From positions 248,001 to 312,000 of the forward strand of contig CAVQHY010000004.1 in NCBI GenBank assembly GCA_963712465.1: a DNA stretch of 64,000 nucleotides, given 5' to 3'. Every line of letters starts with the position of its first letter. Within the stretch, counting starts at the first letter, position 1. Shown here piece after piece: positions 1 to 7,942 of the stretch. This DNA is from CAVQHY01 sp963712465 (GTDB lineage: Bacteria; Actinomycetota; Thermoleophilia; Gaiellales; Gaiellaceae). Position numbers and translations under genes: made by a program. Under the pieces are notes generated by a model. The model did not search any database. It saw nothing but the letters and a program-made list of their open reading frames with translations, and was not told where the DNA came from.

Positions 1-1068
1 CGGGTGCTCGGCGAGCGCCGCACCCGCGACCTCGCCGAGGCCGGGAACCACGTTGAAGACTCCGGGCGGCATTCCCGCCTCGAGGCACATGCGACCGAGC
101 TCGAGACAAGTGAGCGGTGCGAGCTCGGGCGCCTTGAGAACGACCGTATTGCCCGCCGCGAGTGCGGCCGAGCCCTTGCGGCACGCGATGTGGAGGGGGA
201 AATTCCAGGGAATGATCATCCCGACCACGCCCATCGGCTCCTTGCGCACGTAGTCGAAGGAAGTCCTCGGTAACGCCAAAACGCGCCCGTCGACCGCTCG
301 CACGAGGCCCTGGTAGAAGCGCCACGGATCCCAGCAGGCGGGGAGATCGACGAGCGCCGCCTCGCGGATCGGCTTGCCGACGTCCCAGCTCTCGATCCGT
401 GCGAGAAGCTCCTGTTGCTCTTCGATCAGCTCGCCGACCCGCAGCAGTATGCGAGCCCGCCTGTCTGGCTCGAGGTCGCGCCAGGCCGGGAACGCGGCCC
501 TGGCAGCGCGCACGGCCAGATCGATGTCGTCGGCCTGCGCCGCGGCGACCTCCACGATCGTCTCGTTCGTCGCCGGGTCGACCGTCGGCACGGTCGCCCC
601 GCCGGTCGCCTCGACCCAGTCCCCGCCGACCAGCAGCCTTGTGTGGAGGCTCGAGCGGTCGGGCAGACCCTCGAGTCGAACCGGTTCGGGAAGACCTGTC
701 CCGGGGACAGGTTGGGGGACATGTCGGTTCGGCTCGACGCCGCGTGCCAAGCCGCCAAGAGCGGGTGCCGGCAACGCACCGACCGTCCCGGCGAGACCTG
801 TCCCAGGGTCAGCCCCCTGGGCATGGTCCAGGTGGCCGCCCTCACGGGTCAGGCCCGCGAGGGCAGGCACGGGCAGGGCTCCAACCGCTGCTGGTGGCTC
901 CACCGGCGCGTGCGTCGAGAGCGTCGAGCCCTCCACCAACCGGATCCCGTGCAAAGCGGCCTCATCGGACGCGGCCGCGGTCACGACCGTGTGCTCTCGG
1001 AGCATCAGCTCGCGTTCGCCGGTGGCGGCAAGCCGACGGACGTCCTCGACGGTGACGACGTGCTTCAC
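1..1068 (-). CDS. Aldehyde dehydrogenase with EutQ-like N-terminal extension (C-terminus beyond window)
   Basis: Partial gene running off the left edge; about 356 codons are visible. From about residue 141 it reads as an NAD(P)-dependent aldehyde dehydrogenase: an N-terminal LLVGGDWVEA strand, the PWNFP segment carrying the oxyanion asparagine, and the cofactor lysine in VVLKAPELAP. The catalytic Cys and Glu would lie outside the window. The first 45 residues (MKHVVTVEDVRRLA...VVTAAASDEAALHGIRLVEG) resemble the N-terminal segment of EutQ-type microcompartment proteins and are followed by a long Pro/Gly/Ala-rich linker containing two copies of a palindromic DNA repeat read in frame. The GTG start at 1068 overlaps the stop of the upstream gene by 4 bp (GTGA), so the gene ends a five-gene operon. 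Substrate unknown; an aldehyde from amine or amino-acid breakdown would fit the neighbours (inference). Confidence 0.85.
   Translation of the reverse strand, partial: MKHVVTVEDVRRLAATGERELMLREHTVVTAAASDEAALHGIRLVEGSTLSTHAPVEPPAAVGALPVPALAGLTREGGHLDHAQGADPGTGLAGTVGALPAPALGGLARGVEPNRHVPQPVPGTGLPEPVRLEGLPDRSSLHTRLLVGGDWVEATGGATVPTVDPATNETIVEVAAAQADDIDLAVRAARAAFPAWRDLEPDRRARILLRVGELIEEQQELLARIESWDVGKPIREAALVDLPACWDPWRFYQGLVRAVDGRVLALPRTSFDYVRKEPMGVVGMIIPWNFPLHIACRKGSAALAAGNTVVLKAPELAPLTCLELGRMCLEAGMPPGVFNVVPGLGEVAGAALAEHP
695..725. repeat. Palindromic repeat unit inside the aldehyde dehydrogenase gene
   Basis: CCTGTCCC and GGGACAGG arms at 695-711 with a one-base centre, followed by GGGGACATGTC. 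It has the same core as the units at 796-830 and 20413-20550. It is translated in frame as part of the linker between the N-terminal extension and the dehydrogenase domain. Confidence 0.55.
796..830. repeat. Second palindromic repeat unit inside the aldehyde dehydrogenase gene
   Basis: Contains CCTGTCCC followed by a stem CCCAGGG (802-808) / CCCTGGG (815-821) and a GCATGG arm. On the minus strand it aligns with the unit at 20515-20550 (CCATG ... CTG.CCC..GG.CA). Read in frame as part of the linker. Confidence 0.5.
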
Positions 1069-2396
1069 CGGTTCGTGATTCTTCCCACCAATGGAATGCC
1101 CGTGATCGCCTCCGCCTCGAGGGTGAGCGTTCGCATGTCCTCCGGCTCGAGATTGTGAACGTCCGACTTGCCGCACGCGCGGGCGAGCATCTGGATCTCC
1201 ATCGTCATCGCGTTGAGGAAGTTGGCGACCCGCTCGGTCGCCGCGTCGACCTCCAGGCGTGCAGCGAGCTCGGGGTCCTGAGTCGTGATCCCGACCGGGC
1301 ACAGGCCTGTGTGGCACTCGCGGCACGTGCCGGGCGTGACGCCGAGCTTCGCGTAATCCTCCTCGTACAGAGGCGCGTTGCAGTTGAGGGCGATCATCGC
1401 GGCCGTGGCGATGTAGACCGCGTCGGCGCCGAGAGCAAGCGCCTTCGCGGCATCGACGCCGGAGCGGATCCCGCCCGCGATCACGATCTGGATGTCGCCG
1501 TAAAGCCCGATGTCGATCAGCGCCTCGCGCGCCTCGACGACTGCTGCGAGCGTCGGCACGCCAGTGTGGTCGAGCAGGAGCAGCGGCGAGGCGGCTGTCG
1601 CACCCTCCATGCCGTCGATGACGATGACGTCGGCGCCCGACTTCGCCGCGAGTCGGACGTCGTCGAAGACGCGACAGGCGCCGAGCTTGACGAACACGGG
1701 CACCTCGTGGCCGGTGGCCTCTCGAACCTCCTCGATCTTCAGGCGCAGGTCGTCGGCCCCGATGAAGTCGGGATGGCGCACCGGCGAGCGCTGATCTACT
1801 CCGATCGGCAGATCCCGCATCCGCGCCACCTCGTCGGAGACCTTGAAGCCGAGCAGGACGCCGCCCGTGCCGGGCTTCGCGCCTTGGCCGATCACGATCT
1901 CGACGGCGTCGGCGGTTCGCATGTCGTGGGGGTTGTTGCCGTAGTGGCTCGGCGTGATCTGATAGACGAGCCTCGTGGATGCGGCTCGCTCGCGGGGGTG
2001 CATGCCGCCGTCGCCGGTGGTTGTGGAGGTACCGACCGTCGAGGCCGCGCGGCCCAGCGCCTCCTTTGCGTTCGCCGACAAGGCACCGAAGCTCATTCCC
2101 GAGATCAGGATGGGCGTCGAGACCTCGAGCGGCCGAGGTGTCCGCGTGCCGAGCACCGTTGTCGTCGAGCAGCGCTCGCGGTAGCCCTCGAGGGGCACCC
2201 GCGAGAGGGTGCACGGGATGAAGGTGAGGTCGTCGAACGACGGCAGGCGTCGGGTCGTCGAGTAGGCACCCATGACGTAGCGTCCGAGGTCGGCCTTGCG
2301 CTGGATGTCCTCGATCGTGTCGGGCGACCACACGTGGGAGACGCGCGGCAGATGACGCCCTGCCCAGTCGATCTCCGCTCGGCCGTTCCCAGTCAT
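1065..2396 (-). CDS. FMN-binding glutamate synthase-like protein (GlxD/MgsC type)
   Basis: 443 aa; corresponds to the FMN/iron-sulfur synthase domain of glutamate synthase as a stand-alone protein. Visible: the SGMSFGALS segment near residue 100, the GQGAKPGTGG glycine-rich loop, the FMN-site stretch IVIAGGIRSG, and a cysteine cluster C358-x2-C361-x4-C366 followed by PVGITTQDP, matching the Fe-S ligands of the GltB family. With the two upstream genes it rebuilds a three-subunit enzyme (glutaminase, GXGXG and synthase parts), as in GlxBCD or N-methylglutamate synthase. It probably transfers glutamine-derived or free amine nitrogen onto a keto acid; the exact substrate cannot be told from sequence. 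A gap of 190 bp separates it from the GXGXG gene. Confidence 0.88.
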   Translation of the reverse strand: MTGNGRAEIDWAGRHLPRVSHVWSPDTIEDIQRKADLGRYVMGAYSTTRRLPSFDDLTFIPCTLSRVPLEGYRERCSTTTVLGTRTPRPLEVSTPILISGMSFGALSANAKEALGRAASTVGTSTTTGDGGMHPRERAASTRLVYQITPSHYGNNPHDMRTADAVEIVIGQGAKPGTGGVLLGFKVSDEVARMRDLPIGVDQRSPVRHPDFIGADDLRLKIEEVREATGHEVPVFVKLGACRVFDDVRLAAKSGADVIVIDGMEGATAASPLLLLDHTGVPTLAAVVEAREALIDIGLYGDIQIVIAGGIRSGVDAAKALALGADAVYIATAAMIALNCNAPLYEEDYAKLGVTPGTCRECHTGLCPVGITTQDPELAARLEVDAATERVANFLNAMTMEIQMLARACGKSDVHNLEPEDMRTLTLEAEAITGIPLVGRITNR

Positions 2397-2513
2397 CGGT
2401 TTTTCCCTTCGAGCTCGAGCGTGGGGACAGATTGGCGCACAATCAGCACGGTTTCGTGCGCCCTTTGTGCGCTTCTCGGCGGTACGCTCGAAGCGGGTGG
2501 CGGGTCAGGAAAT

Positions 2514-2530
2514 CCCCACCCAGGGTGGGG
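2514..2530. repeat. CCCCACCC-A-GGGTGGGG palindrome in a 190-bp intergenic gap
   Basis: Perfect 8-bp arms around a single A, in the only sizeable gap (2397-2586) inside the glx-like operon, surrounded by G-rich sequence. It may be a member of the same G-rich repeat family seen at 27.5, 34.4, 47.6 and 60.26 kb. A role as a transcript-processing or attenuation site is possible but unproven. Confidence 0.4.
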
Positions 2531-2586
2531 GCGTGGGGGTGGCAGGCGCTGGGGCCGGCGGGCCGTTCCTGCGGGGAGCGAGCTGA

Positions 2587-3324
2587 TCACAGCGCGTCCT
2601 TCCACACCGCGAACTCCTTCTTGTCGTAGCGCCAGAGCTTGCCGCCCGAGCGCACCTTCTTCCACTCCTGTTTCGGGCCGAGCCCGTACCGGGCGAGCGT
2701 CTCGCCGAGCCACGCGACGTCCGCGTCGCTCGGCTCCTCGAGCACGGCGTCCGAGCCGAGGTCGGCGATCTCCCCGCCACAGAAGAGCTCGCCCTCGTAC
2801 ATCGAGTCGCCGAACGCCGGGCCGGCATCGCCGCAGACGACCAGCCGTCCCTTCTGCATCATGAAGCCCGTCATGTAGCCGGTCGAGCCGCCGACGATCA
2901 CCGTCGCGCCCTTGAGGGCGATCGCGGTGCGCGCTCCCGCGTTCCCCATCACCACGATCGTTCCGCTTCGCACCGACGGCGCCGTGGATGACCCCGAGCT
3001 TCCGTGGACCACGATCGAGCCGGCGATCATGTCGGCCCCGGTCGACCAGCCGGCGTCGCCCTCGACCTCGATCTCGAGCCCGTCGGACAGCCCGCCGCAG
3101 AAGTAGCCGACGTCGCCCCGAAAGACGATCCGGGCAGGCTCGAGGATCCCGACGGCGAGGTTGTGACGTGAGCCAGGGCTCAGCACCTCGAGCTCGCGCC
3201 GGCCGGCGGCGAGGTGCGCGCGAATCTCCTCGTTGATCTCACGCGTGGACTTGCCGTGTGCGTCGACCGTGGCCGGGGTCGACCCGGTATCCGCGGCAGC
3301 GGAGGGGCTCAGCTTCGTGTCCAT
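2587..3324 (-). CDS. GXGXG-domain protein (GlxC-like glutamate synthase subunit)
   Basis: 245 aa from the ATG at 3324. After a 30-residue Ser/Ala-rich lead, the body is a right-handed beta-helix with repeated G-x-x-G turns (for example GDVGYFCGGLSDG, GDAGWSTGADM, GNAGARTAIALKG, GGSTGYMTGFMMQKG), the pattern of the C-terminal structural domain of glutamate synthase. It has no catalytic residues of its own and is expected to bridge the glutaminase and FMN subunits. Its start lies 16 bp inside the end of the glutaminase gene, indicating translational coupling. A shorter start at an internal Met is possible, but the lead sequence is continuous with the neighbouring frame. Confidence 0.85.
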   Translation of the reverse strand: MDTKLSPSAAADTGSTPATVDAHGKSTREINEEIRAHLAAGRRELEVLSPGSRHNLAVGILEPARIVFRGDVGYFCGGLSDGLEIEVEGDAGWSTGADMIAGSIVVHGSSGSSTAPSVRSGTIVVMGNAGARTAIALKGATVIVGGSTGYMTGFMMQKGRLVVCGDAGPAFGDSMYEGELFCGGEIADLGSDAVLEEPSDADVAWLGETLARYGLGPKQEWKKVRSGGKLWRYDKKEFAVWKDAL

Positions 3325-4229
3325 GCTCTCGACTCCCCGCCGGCGAGCTCGTACGTGTGGATCTCGACCTCGTCGCCGAACGCGCCGGCGAGCGCGATCC
3401 CCTCCGACACTACGGCCACCCAGTCGTCCGTCTCCGCCACCAGACAGGGCTTCGTCGAGAACCGGTCGCGGGCGACGCCGAAGCCGTCCCGTGTCGACAC
3501 GAGGTACGTGAACGAGCCGTCGAGCTCGTCGATCGACCTCCGGACGGCCTCGTCGAGAGCCAGCCCCTGTGCCATCTGCGCGGCGAGGTAGACGGCGACG
3601 AACTCGGTGTCGTTCTCCGTCTGGAACGTGTACCCGCGCATCTCGTAGATGCGGCGGTTCTTGTAGTAGTTCGTGACGTGGCCGTTGTGGACGACGGTCA
3701 CGTCCGGGAACGGCCGGGCCCAGAACGGATGCGAGTGGTTGACGTCGACCCGAGACTCGGTCGCCATGCGCACGTGGCCGATCCCGTGGGTAAACGCCGT
3801 CTCCCCGAGGCGCCAGCGGTCGAACATCGTCCGGGCGTCGGCCGTGTACTTGATCAGCTCGAGCGAGTGGCCGAGGGAGAAGACGCGTACCCCCGGGGCG
3901 GAGCTCTCGACGTCCTCGGCGAGCGCGCGCAGGCCGGCCGGGGCCGCGTTCTCGGCCACGAGGCCGATCCGGAAGTAGCCCTCGGTGTAGTCGTCGGAGA
4001 CGACGTGTCCGTGCCGGTCGATCGCCTCCACCACTCGGTCGCGGGCGGACAAGCCCCCGTCGTCGCCGGCCCAGACGGAGGCGAGCAGCTCGCCCTCGAA
4101 CGGCGCTCCGTAGAGTGAGAGCCCCGTCGAGTCCGGGCCGCGACCGCGGAGCGCCTGCAGCATGCCGACGAGCGCCTCGGCGACCGGAACGCCGTCTCGC
4201 TTGGCGAGGAATCCCGCGACTCCGCACAT
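3309..4229 (-). CDS. Class II glutamine amidotransferase (GlxB-like)
   Basis: 306 aa Ntn-hydrolase glutaminase. Cys2 directly follows the initiator Met (MCGVAGFLAKRDG), so Met removal would expose the nucleophile. Further class II motifs are RGRGPDSTGLSLYG near residue 30, HVRMATES with neighbouring HPF near residue 150-165, and VVHNGHVTNY, the glutamine-site loop. It would release ammonia from glutamine for the FMN subunit encoded two genes downstream. The start is 8 bp after the stop of the ornithine-cyclodeaminase-like gene and it overlaps the GXGXG gene. The free-standing 306-aa length fits GlxB/MgsA rather than asparagine synthetase or GlmS, which carry further domains. Confidence 0.88.
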   Translation of the reverse strand: MCGVAGFLAKRDGVPVAEALVGMLQALRGRGPDSTGLSLYGAPFEGELLASVWAGDDGGLSARDRVVEAIDRHGHVVSDDYTEGYFRIGLVAENAAPAGLRALAEDVESSAPGVRVFSLGHSLELIKYTADARTMFDRWRLGETAFTHGIGHVRMATESRVDVNHSHPFWARPFPDVTVVHNGHVTNYYKNRRIYEMRGYTFQTENDTEFVAVYLAAQMAQGLALDEAVRRSIDELDGSFTYLVSTRDGFGVARDRFSTKPCLVAETDDWVAVVSEGIALAGAFGDEVEIHTYELAGGESRAWTRS

Positions 4230-4237
4230 GCGCTACC

Positions 4238-5269
4238 TCACTTCCAGATCGGCTCGTTCCACACCGTCAGTCGCGTTCCGACTCCGCGGTCGACTGCGTT
4301 TCGGTACACGCGTGCCCCCTCGGCGACGTCCTCGATCCCCATGCCGACCGGCGAGACGACGATCCGCTCGTCCGGGCCCGTGCGGCCGGGGTGGTCGCCG
4401 GCGATGATCGCCCCGAGCTGAACGACCTCGTCGTCGCGCAGCACACCCGCCTCGCGGGCCCGCGTGAGCGGCCGGGAGGGATGGAACGTCTCGTGGTCGA
4501 GGTCGTCGACGACGACCAGGTCGGCCTGTCCGACGACGTCCACCTCGATGTCGAGCGACGATACGGAGAGCAGAAGCGAGCCCGGCTCGAGCAGCTCGCC
4601 GCCGATGAACGGCTCGGGCGCCATCGTCGCGGGAACGACCACCTGTGCGCCCGCGCACGCGTCCTCGACCGAGCGCACGACCCGGAAGGGGCCGTCGTGC
4701 TCGGCGGCGAAACGCTCTGCCTTCGCGGTGTCGAGGTCGTAGAGCCGCACCTCGTCGAGCTCGGGAAGCGCGAGCGAGAGCGCCATCCACTGTGTCCGGG
4801 CCTGCACTCCCGCGCCGATCAGGGCAAGCCGCCTCGTTCCGGGCGGTGCGAGCAGTCGCGCGGCGATGCCACAGACGGCGCCGGTTCGCATCGCAGAGCA
4901 GACCGTCCCCTCGATCACCGCCAGCGGCAAGCCCGTCTCGGGGTCGGAGAGCACGATCAGCCCGATCCCTCTCGGCAGCCCGCGATCGGGATTCGACGGC
5001 ACGCTCGGGATCCACTTGAGGCCGGTCATGCGCGTCTCACCGCCCACGTACGCGGGCATCGCCATGATCCGGCCCTCCTTCTCGTCCGTGTCGATGTCCG
5101 CGCTCCAGTGGATCGCCGCCTTCGGGGGGGCGATTGTCTCACCCCTCCAGTGGAGGACGAGCGTATCCGCGATCGTCTCCATGCACGCCGCCATGTCGAG
5201 GCCGTCTGCAGCGACAACGTCCTCCTGGGAGAGAAACACGAGCTCCACCGGGTGCATTGGCCTACTCAC
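4238..5269 (-). CDS. Ornithine cyclodeaminase / mu-crystallin family protein
   Basis: 343 aa, the usual length of the family. The Rossmann NAD(P) site is ALIGAGVQA (residues 150-157). The substrate-pocket Lys lies in GLKWIPS (Lys85) and the conserved RTGAV is at 128-132. An aspartate-rich DDLDH segment follows. Family members either cyclise ornithine to proline with loss of ammonia, dehydrogenate alanine, or reduce cyclic imines; this one cannot be assigned. First gene of the minus-strand operon, with its start 104 bp from the divergent SulP gene, so the promoter should be in 5270-5372. Its linkage to a glutamate-synthase-like trio suggests amino-acid or amine nitrogen handling. Confidence 0.85.
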   Translation of the reverse strand: MSRPMHPVELVFLSQEDVVAADGLDMAACMETIADTLVLHWRGETIAPPKAAIHWSADIDTDEKEGRIMAMPAYVGGETRMTGLKWIPSVPSNPDRGLPRGIGLIVLSDPETGLPLAVIEGTVCSAMRTGAVCGIAARLLAPPGTRRLALIGAGVQARTQWMALSLALPELDEVRLYDLDTAKAERFAAEHDGPFRVVRSVEDACAGAQVVVPATMAPEPFIGGELLEPGSLLLSVSSLDIEVDVVGQADLVVVDDLDHETFHPSRPLTRAREAGVLRDDEVVQLGAIIAGDHPGRTGPDERIVVSPVGMGIEDVAEGARVYRNAVDRGVGTRLTVWNEPIWK

Positions 5270-5372
5270 CTTACGGTGTCCGATTGCGCGAGGGCATGGG
5301 ATGCCGGCGCACTCTCGCGCCGACTTCTGTGTTCAGGTCGCACAGCACGTCTAACCATCTAGCATCGGCCCC

Positions 5373-7121
5373 ATGCTCGCGATGCCTCGGTGGAGCACTC
5401 GCTGGCTGCCGGGCATCGGCGTGGCGCGCTCGTACCGCCGAGTCTGGCTCCGCGACGATCTGATCGCCGGGCTCGTGCTCACCGCGCTACTCGTGCCGCA
5501 GGGCATGGCCTACGCCGAGCTCGCCGGACTCCCGCCGGTCACGGGACTCTACGCGACGATGGTGCCGCTCCTCTTGTACGCGATCTTGGGGCCCTCGCGG
5601 ATCCTTGTGCTCGGCCCCGACTCGGCCGTGGCGCCGCTCGTCGCGGCGGCGATACTCCCGCTCGCGGCGCCGGGCTCCGCCGAGGCGGTCGCACTCGCCG
5701 GCGTGCTCGGGCTCGTCGTCGGCGTGCTCTGTGTCGCTGCGGGCGTCGCAAAGCTCGGTTTCCTCACGGATCTCATCTCGAAACCGGTGCGGGTTGGCTA
5801 TCTGCTCGGCATCGCGGCCACGGTGATCGCGAGCCAGCTGCCCAAGCTGTTCGGCTTCACCGTCGACGCCGACAGTTTCATCGGCTGGGTTCGGGGTTTC
5901 GTCGCCAACATCGACGAGACGAACGACGTCGCGCTCGCGATCGGGCTCGGCTGCCTCGCGGCGATCCTCGTGTCCAGACGATGGACACCGATCGTCCCCG
6001 GGCTCTTCCTCGCCATCGTGGGCGCGACGGCCGCCGTTTCCATCCTCGACCTCGACGTCCCGGTCGTCGGGGAGGTGCCGCAGGGCCTGCCGTCACTCGC
6101 TCTTCCCTCCGTCTCGGCCGACGACCTCGGCCGACTCGCCGCCGCGGCCGCGGGCATCGCCTTCGTCGCGTTCGCCGACACGAGCATCCTCTCGAGAAGC
6201 TACGCGAGCCGGCTGCACGCCGATGTCGATCAAAACCAGGAGCTCGTCGCGCTCGGAGGAGCGAACCTGGCGAGCGGGCTCTTCCAGGGCTTCCCGATCT
6301 CGTCGAGCTCGTCGCGCACGCCGGTCGCGGAGGCGGCGGGCGCGAAGACGCAGCTCACCGGAATCGTCAGTGCGCTCTGCATCGCGATGCTCCTTCTGTT
6401 TGCGACCGGGCTCCTGAAGGACCTGCCCTCGTCGGCGCTCGCCGCGGTCGTGATCGCGGCCGTGACTTCACTCGTCGACGTGCCCTCGCTCAGGCGGCTG
6501 ATGCGGGTGCATCGAACCGACTTCACGCTCGCCATCTCGTGCTTTGCGGCCGTGACGCTCGTCGGGGTCTTGTGGGGAGTCGCCATCGCGATCGGGCTCT
6601 CGCTGCTCATCTTCGTCCGCCGGGCGTGGGCGCCCCACGACGCGGTGCTCGGCCGCGCCGAGGGCGTCAAGGGTTATCACGACGTCATGCGGTACCCGAC
6701 CGCACGGCAGGTGCCGGGGCTCCTGCTCTACCGGTTCGACGCGCCGCTGTTTTTCGCCAACGCGAACCTCTTCCGTGGTCGTGTCCTCCACTTCGTCGAA
6801 CGGGCCCCGACGCCCGTCAGGCTCGTCGTCGTCGCCGCGGAGCCGATCACCGACGTCGACTCGACCGCCGCCGAGATGCTCGAGGAGCTCGACGAGGAGC
6901 TTGCGCGTGCGGGCGCCGAGCTCGCGTTCGCCGAGATCAAGGACCCTGTCAGGGACAAGCTCGCACGCCTCGGGCTGGTTGCCCGGATCGGCCCCGAGCG
7001 CTTCTACCCGACCGTCGGCACGGCCGTGCACGCCTACGTGGACGCGGCCGGAGTCAAATGGACGGACTGGGAAGAGGCGCGCACCGGCCACGACGCCGAC
7101 GCTACCGTCACGGGGCCCTAG
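5373..7121 (+). CDS. SulP-family anion transporter with STAS domain
   Basis: 582 aa. The N-terminal half has the SulP signature region VLTALLVPQGMAYAELAGLPP (about 30-50) followed by roughly ten hydrophobic segments. The cytoplasmic C-terminal part (about 440-560) is a STAS domain (LLLYRFDAPLFFANANLFRG, then a VDSTAAEML motif). Such proteins move sulfate, bicarbonate or related anions across the inner membrane. Transcribed alone and divergently from the glx-like operon; it is followed 14 bp later by a convergent hydrolase gene. The transported ion cannot be assigned. Confidence 0.92.
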   Translation: MLAMPRWSTRWLPGIGVARSYRRVWLRDDLIAGLVLTALLVPQGMAYAELAGLPPVTGLYATMVPLLLYAILGPSRILVLGPDSAVAPLVAAAILPLAAPGSAEAVALAGVLGLVVGVLCVAAGVAKLGFLTDLISKPVRVGYLLGIAATVIASQLPKLFGFTVDADSFIGWVRGFVANIDETNDVALAIGLGCLAAILVSRRWTPIVPGLFLAIVGATAAVSILDLDVPVVGEVPQGLPSLALPSVSADDLGRLAAAAAGIAFVAFADTSILSRSYASRLHADVDQNQELVALGGANLASGLFQGFPISSSSSRTPVAEAAGAKTQLTGIVSALCIAMLLLFATGLLKDLPSSALAAVVIAAVTSLVDVPSLRRLMRVHRTDFTLAISCFAAVTLVGVLWGVAIAIGLSLLIFVRRAWAPHDAVLGRAEGVKGYHDVMRYPTARQVPGLLLYRFDAPLFFANANLFRGRVLHFVERAPTPVRLVVVAAEPITDVDSTAAEMLEELDEELARAGAELAFAEIKDPVRDKLARLGLVARIGPERFYPTVGTAVHAYVDAAGVKWTDWEEARTGHDADATVTGP

Positions 7122-7135
7122 CAGTAGACGGTCAG

Positions 7136-7933
7136 TCAGTCGACACGTTGCCAGAACTCGGTGAGGAGCCGGTTGTAGTCGTTGGGGAGCTCCTGGAACG
7201 GCTGGTGGCCCGCCCCAGGAACGACGACTACGCGCGAGCCGGCGATCCGGTCGGCGATCTCGCGCGAGAACCGCTCGGGCAGGACGAGGTCGAGCTCGCC
7301 GACGGTGACGAGCGTCGGCGCCGTGATCGCGCCGATCCGGTCGGCGCAGTCGTGGCCGATCAGCGCCTCGGCGGAGGTCACGAACGCCTCGACCGACTGC
7401 GGGTGCTCGCTCGCCTCCGCCTCGGCGATCCATCCGTCCATCGTCCCGTCGTTCCAGATCCGCGGCGCGAAGCACCAGAGGTTGACGGCGACGAGGAAGT
7501 CCCCGATCGAGTCGGCCTTGCGGGCGGCCCAGATCCAGCTGCGAAAGACCTCGTGCAGGAAGCGGTCGCCCCGACACCACGTGCCGTTGAGGACGAGGCT
7601 GCGCACGCGATCGGGCTGCGCCAGCGCGAGCTCCTGCGCGATCGCGCCGCCCATCGACGAGCCGACGACGTGCGGTCGTTCCAGTCCGAGCGCGTCCATC
7701 AGCGCGATCGTGTCGCCGGCGAAGTCGGCGATCCGGTACGGGCCGGGCGGGGTCGCGGAGCGCCCGACGCCCCGGTTGTCGAACGTCGTCACCCGGTAGC
7801 GGTCGCGGAGCCCGGCGACCTGGTCGACCCAGCACGCGCCCTCGTCGGCGAGCCCGGAGATGAAGAGGACGTCGTCGCCCACACCGTCCTGCTCGGCCCA
7901 GAGCTCGACGCCGTTCGCGTTCACCGCCGGCAC
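7136..7933 (-). CDS. Alpha/beta hydrolase
   Basis: 265 aa from a GTG start. Single alpha/beta-hydrolase domain with nucleophile elbow GSSMGG (Ser93), an acid in the GELDLVLP strand (about 215) and His243 in GAGHQPF. The oxyanion region FISGLAD sits near residue 25. The proteins most alike in layout are 3-oxoadipate enol-lactonase and related esterases, but no substrate can be named. The next gene on the same strand, an amidase, ends 10 bp upstream, so the two probably share a transcript. Confidence 0.85.
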   Translation of the reverse strand: MPAVNANGVELWAEQDGVGDDVLFISGLADEGACWVDQVAGLRDRYRVTTFDNRGVGRSATPPGPYRIADFAGDTIALMDALGLERPHVVGSSMGGAIAQELALAQPDRVRSLVLNGTWCRGDRFLHEVFRSWIWAARKADSIGDFLVAVNLWCFAPRIWNDGTMDGWIAEAEASEHPQSVEAFVTSAEALIGHDCADRIGAITAPTLVTVGELDLVLPERFSREIADRIAGSRVVVVPGAGHQPFQELPNDYNRLLTEFWQRVD

Positions 7934-7942
7934 GGAGCGACT

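Noticed and set aside
6943..6956. CCCTGTCAGGG in the SulP gene
   Set aside because: Five-base arms could easily occur by chance in GC-rich coding DNA.
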